DNA of 6,981 bases from a bacterium (GTDB taxonomy: Bacteria > Patescibacteriota > Microgenomatia > Levybacterales > UBA12049). Each line of letters starts with the position of its first letter. Position 1 is the first letter of the stretch. Under the pieces are notes generated by a model. That model ran no database searches and was not told where the DNA came from. It worked only from the letters and a program-made list of their open reading frames with translations. Below, in pieces: positions 5,538-6,981 of this stretch. A program made the translations under genes and the position numbers. Where the stretch lies: positions 13,873 to 20,853 of the forward strand of contig JAKAMH010000004.1 in NCBI GenBank assembly GCA_021813005.1, in the 5' to 3' direction.

Positions 5538-5678
5538 ACTTATATTTATAACCTCAGAGAGTGATGGGCAACTTCTTATTCTACTTTTGATCTCACTTCT
5601 TACATGAACGGTGGCTCATTTCCTTTAATCCAGAAACGACAGTTACATGCGGATTGGGGCAATGAATTAATATACCAA
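5538..5678. other. Non-coding gap with no recognised feature
   Basis: Together with 5460-5523, this makes roughly 220 bases without a supported gene. Apart from the hairpin at 5475-5492, a small CCTC-TT-GAGG stem at 5513-5522 and the tRNA 3' copy, I see nothing with a clear role. It is the 3' flank of the minus-strand operon. A 27-codon open frame at 5604-5687 has no promoter, no Shine-Dalgarno sequence and no recognisable protein. Confidence 0.5.
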
Positions 5679-6035
5679 TTATTGTGAGAAAGAAGACGTA
5701 TCTTGACTGTTCTGGTCAAGACTTGTGGTAACTTGTGCCATATTTGCAGTATCCAGTTGTTGAGCTAGTGTTTGCAAATCTTGTTTGCTTTGGACTGGAG
5801 TAGGCGTCACTTGCTGTACCTCATTTTGAATAGAGGATGGCTGCGTTCGCAAATCTTGTTGGGTAATTTGATATGTCTGTGTCGGGAGTGAAGGGGTTGT
5901 AGGCTTTTTAATAAGCATAGCAAGAACAATGACCAGAAGCAGTGCTGCTGCTCCTAAAGAAAGCGCGATAGTTGTATATAGCCCTGTATGGCTATGCTCT
6001 GACGAAGATGGTATGACGGCTTGTTGTTCTTCCAT
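5679..6035 (-). CDS. Small single-pass membrane protein of unknown function (118 residues)
   Basis: Not a family I can name. A short polar N-terminus (1-19, starting MEEQQ) leads into one strongly hydrophobic segment at about 20-42, closed by KK at 43-44. A Thr/Gln/Pro/Ser-rich tail follows. The last 35 residues (DLQTLAQQLDTANMAQVTTSLDQ and on) have a regular Leu/Asp/Gln spacing suggesting a short helix. Small proteins with one helix and an Asp/Leu/Gln repeat tail are common in CPR genomes, a resemblance and not an assignment. The Lys pair would favour a cytosolic tail by the positive-inside rule, but the Pro/Thr linker looks extracellular, so topology is open. It starts six bases after the stop of the secreted-protein gene with no Shine-Dalgarno sequence, so it is probably translated by coupling. 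The pair likely acts together at the envelope. Confidence 0.8.
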   Translation of the reverse strand: MEEQQAVIPSSSEHSHTGLYTTIALSLGAAALLLVIVLAMLIKKPTTPSLPTQTYQITQQDLRTQPSSIQNEVQQVTPTPVQSKQDLQTLAQQLDTANMAQVTTSLDQNSQDTSSFSQ

Positions 6036-6041
6036 AGGTTT

Positions 6042-6821
6042 TTATGGTGTTACGCTTGGTTGTCCTGATACTGTCGGACTGATACTTGGTGACGTACTAG
6101 GTGTTGTGCTTGGATTCGGCAATGAAACAAGGGCTACGATAAGATTTTTAATTGCAGTTCTATATGCTTGTAATGCGGTTAATGTAGCTCGCATGTCTGT
6201 ATTAAATTGACCCATTTGTGCTGCCGGATTGTTGCCTGTGCAGGAAAAGTTCGTCACATCATTTTGTGCTGCCTGAAGAGGAGCTGCAACTGCATTTTGC
6301 GCTGCGGTAATTTCAGAAACAAATGTATCGTAGTTTGAGAGAGTCGTACCCGCTGGAGCAGCTTTAGTTAAGTAATATTGTTCAACGCTTAAAGCAATAC
6401 TGGCAAATGTTTTGAATTGCTGATTTACCAAATCTACTAAATGTGTTGATCTAGTTGTCAGGGCATTAGAGACTGCCTCACATGCTTGCAACCTCCCACC
6501 TTGTAAGTGAACTTGGGCAAACGCAGGAACATGAGATTGTCCTTGCTGCTGCATACCGCTTGGGATAGGGCTTACTGATGGTCGTCCTTGGGGAGCACCT
6601 GAAGGAATATAACTACTACCAGCATTTGTTGGTGCATTTTGCTGGACAGTTCCTTGTTGAGGAACGTAGCTTGACCCAGGATTGGATGTTTGATTGTATC
6701 CGGGATTTCCGCCAACTGCAGCAGGTTTACCAAATGCAAATACATTTCCTGCAAGGACTACAGAAGAGAGAAGGAGGATTACCGAGAGGTAAAGTGCATA
6801 TCGATGATAAAACTTCTGCAT
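6042..6821 (-). CDS. Secreted Pro/Ser/Gln-rich protein with a central helical domain, function unknown (259 residues)
   Basis: I do not recognise the family. Residues 1-29 form a Sec signal peptide: basic N-terminus, hydrophobic core at about 10-25, and a likely signal peptidase I site after VFA (residue 29); there is no lipobox Cys. Residues 30-100 are low-complexity Gly/Pro/Gln/Asn/Ser with a repeated element, NPGSSYVP (47-54) and NAGSSYIP (66-73). Residues 104-234 are Ala/Gln/Leu-rich and probably a helical bundle, with exactly two cysteines, C114 and C194, which could form a disulfide outside the cell. The end (235-259) is a Pro/Ser/Thr stalk such as SPSISPTVSG. It is first in a two-gene operon with the membrane protein. 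The start at 6821 is supported by the signal peptide and by a promoter whose -10 ends six bases upstream, so the message is probably leaderless. An extracellular or surface role is inferred only. Confidence 0.85.
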   Translation of the reverse strand: MQKFYHRYALYLSVILLLSSVVLAGNVFAFGKPAAVGGNPGYNQTSNPGSSYVPQQGTVQQNAPTNAGSSYIPSGAPQGRPSVSPIPSGMQQQGQSHVPAFAQVHLQGGRLQACEAVSNALTTRSTHLVDLVNQQFKTFASIALSVEQYYLTKAAPAGTTLSNYDTFVSEITAAQNAVAAPLQAAQNDVTNFSCTGNNPAAQMGQFNTDMRATLTALQAYRTAIKNLIVALVSLPNPSTTPSTSPSISPTVSGQPSVTP

Positions 6822-6827
6822 ATATTT

Positions 6828-6856
6828 ATTGTAGTAATCCCAGGTGCTCTTGTCAA
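6828..6856 (-). promoter_or_regulatory. Near-consensus promoter of the secreted-protein operon
   Basis: On the minus strand TTGACA (6856-6851), exactly 17 bases of spacer, then TACAAT (6833-6828). The ATG at 6821 follows the -10 after six bases, so transcription should begin at or next to the start codon. This is the only site in the window with a perfect -35. The -35 begins 17 bp past the transposase stop and may belong to the insertion-sequence end. Confidence 0.8.
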
Positions 6857-6873
6857 GGGTTTGTCCTGGTTGG
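6851..6873. mobile_element. Possible terminal inverted repeat of the insertion sequence
   Basis: After the transposase stop the plus strand reads TGTCAAGGGTTTGTCCTGGT. A terminus beginning TGT next to the transposase stop fits IS481/IS3-type ends, with the outer edge near 6851. The matching end is outside the window, so neither the boundary nor a target duplication can be verified. Confidence 0.35.
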
Positions 6874-6981
6874 CTAGATAGAGAACGGTTGTCCTCCTTT
6901 CTGTTGGGTCTGCATCATAACATACTCAAGAGGTGTTTTGTACCCTAAAGACCGGTGAAATCTTTTTGTATTGTATTTGGT
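6874..6981 (-). CDS. IS3/IS481-like transposase, C-terminal 35 residues, truncated by the window edge
   Basis: On the minus strand the frame is open from the window edge to TAG at 6876-6874. The peptide starts TKYNTKRFHRSLGYKTPLEY and ends GGQPFSI. The pattern YNxxRxHRSLGYxTPxEY is the well-known C-terminal end of DDE (rve) integrase-core transposases of the IS3 and IS481 groups. The DDE residues lie outside the window, so activity and exact family are undetermined. The gene points toward the secreted-protein operon, and the end of the element should lie within the few dozen bases after the stop. Confidence 0.85.
   Translation of the reverse strand, partial: TKYNTKRFHRSLGYKTPLEYVMMQTQQKGGQPFSI

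Noticed and set aside
5604..5687. Possible 27-residue peptide (starts MNGGSFPLIQ)
   Set aside because: No promoter, ribosome binding site or known family; it overlaps the end of the opposite-strand gene. An open frame of this length is expected by chance.
6578..6877. 99-codon plus-strand open frame opposite the secreted-protein gene
   Set aside because: It is antisense to a gene with a clear signal peptide and promoter, and its peptide has no recognisable features.

Overview
The window reads as a chromosomal segment from a small-genome bacterium, most plausibly a Candidate Phyla Radiation (Patescibacteria, Microgenomates-like) lineage. The reasons are short intergenic gaps, near-absent ribosome binding sites, -10 boxes lying almost on the start codons, recurrent GC-rich hairpins, and a small one-helix membrane protein with a Gln/Asp-rich tail of a kind I associate with these bacteria. 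TGA ends sigA and does not interrupt the frames, so the recoded-TGA (code 25) lineages are unlikely. The phylum assignment is inference; no rRNA or ribosomal protein is present.

Left part (1-1130): the last 90 codons of guaA (GMP synthase) run into a convergent Cof-type HAD phosphatase gene on the minus strand. That gene starts at 1066 and is divergent from dnaG, with two back-to-back extended -10 promoters in the 60-bp gap.

Centre (1127-5190): dnaG (primase) and sigA (primary sigma factor), the conserved core of the macromolecular-synthesis operon, without rpsU. dnaG is interrupted by a 395-residue LAGLIDADG intein placed directly before the fourth ligand of the CHC2 zinc finger. The intein is clearly AT-richer than the host gene. 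sigA has its own promoter.

sigA/tRNA junction (5155-5537): this is the strangest stretch. The last 11 codons plus stop of sigA recur 28 bp after the gene, with eight base changes, all synonymous. A palindromic repeat lies between the two copies. Then come a promoter, a leader hairpin that mimics the tRNA acceptor stem, tRNA-Asn(GTT), a bidirectional terminator, another hairpin repeat, and a 13/14 copy of the tRNA 3' end. Several gene-end 'echoes' so close together suggest past recombination or integration.

Right part (5679-6981): a two-gene minus-strand operon for a secreted Pro/Ser/Gln-rich protein and a single-pass membrane protein, both of unknown function. It is driven by a near-consensus promoter whose -35 box abuts the end of a partial IS3/IS481-like transposase gene that runs off the window. 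The insertion sequence may have supplied that -35.

The same TGnTACAATAG promoter core precedes dnaG, sigA and tRNA-Asn. The sigma factor encoded here keeps the His and Glu associated with extended -10 recognition, so regulator and sites fit each other.
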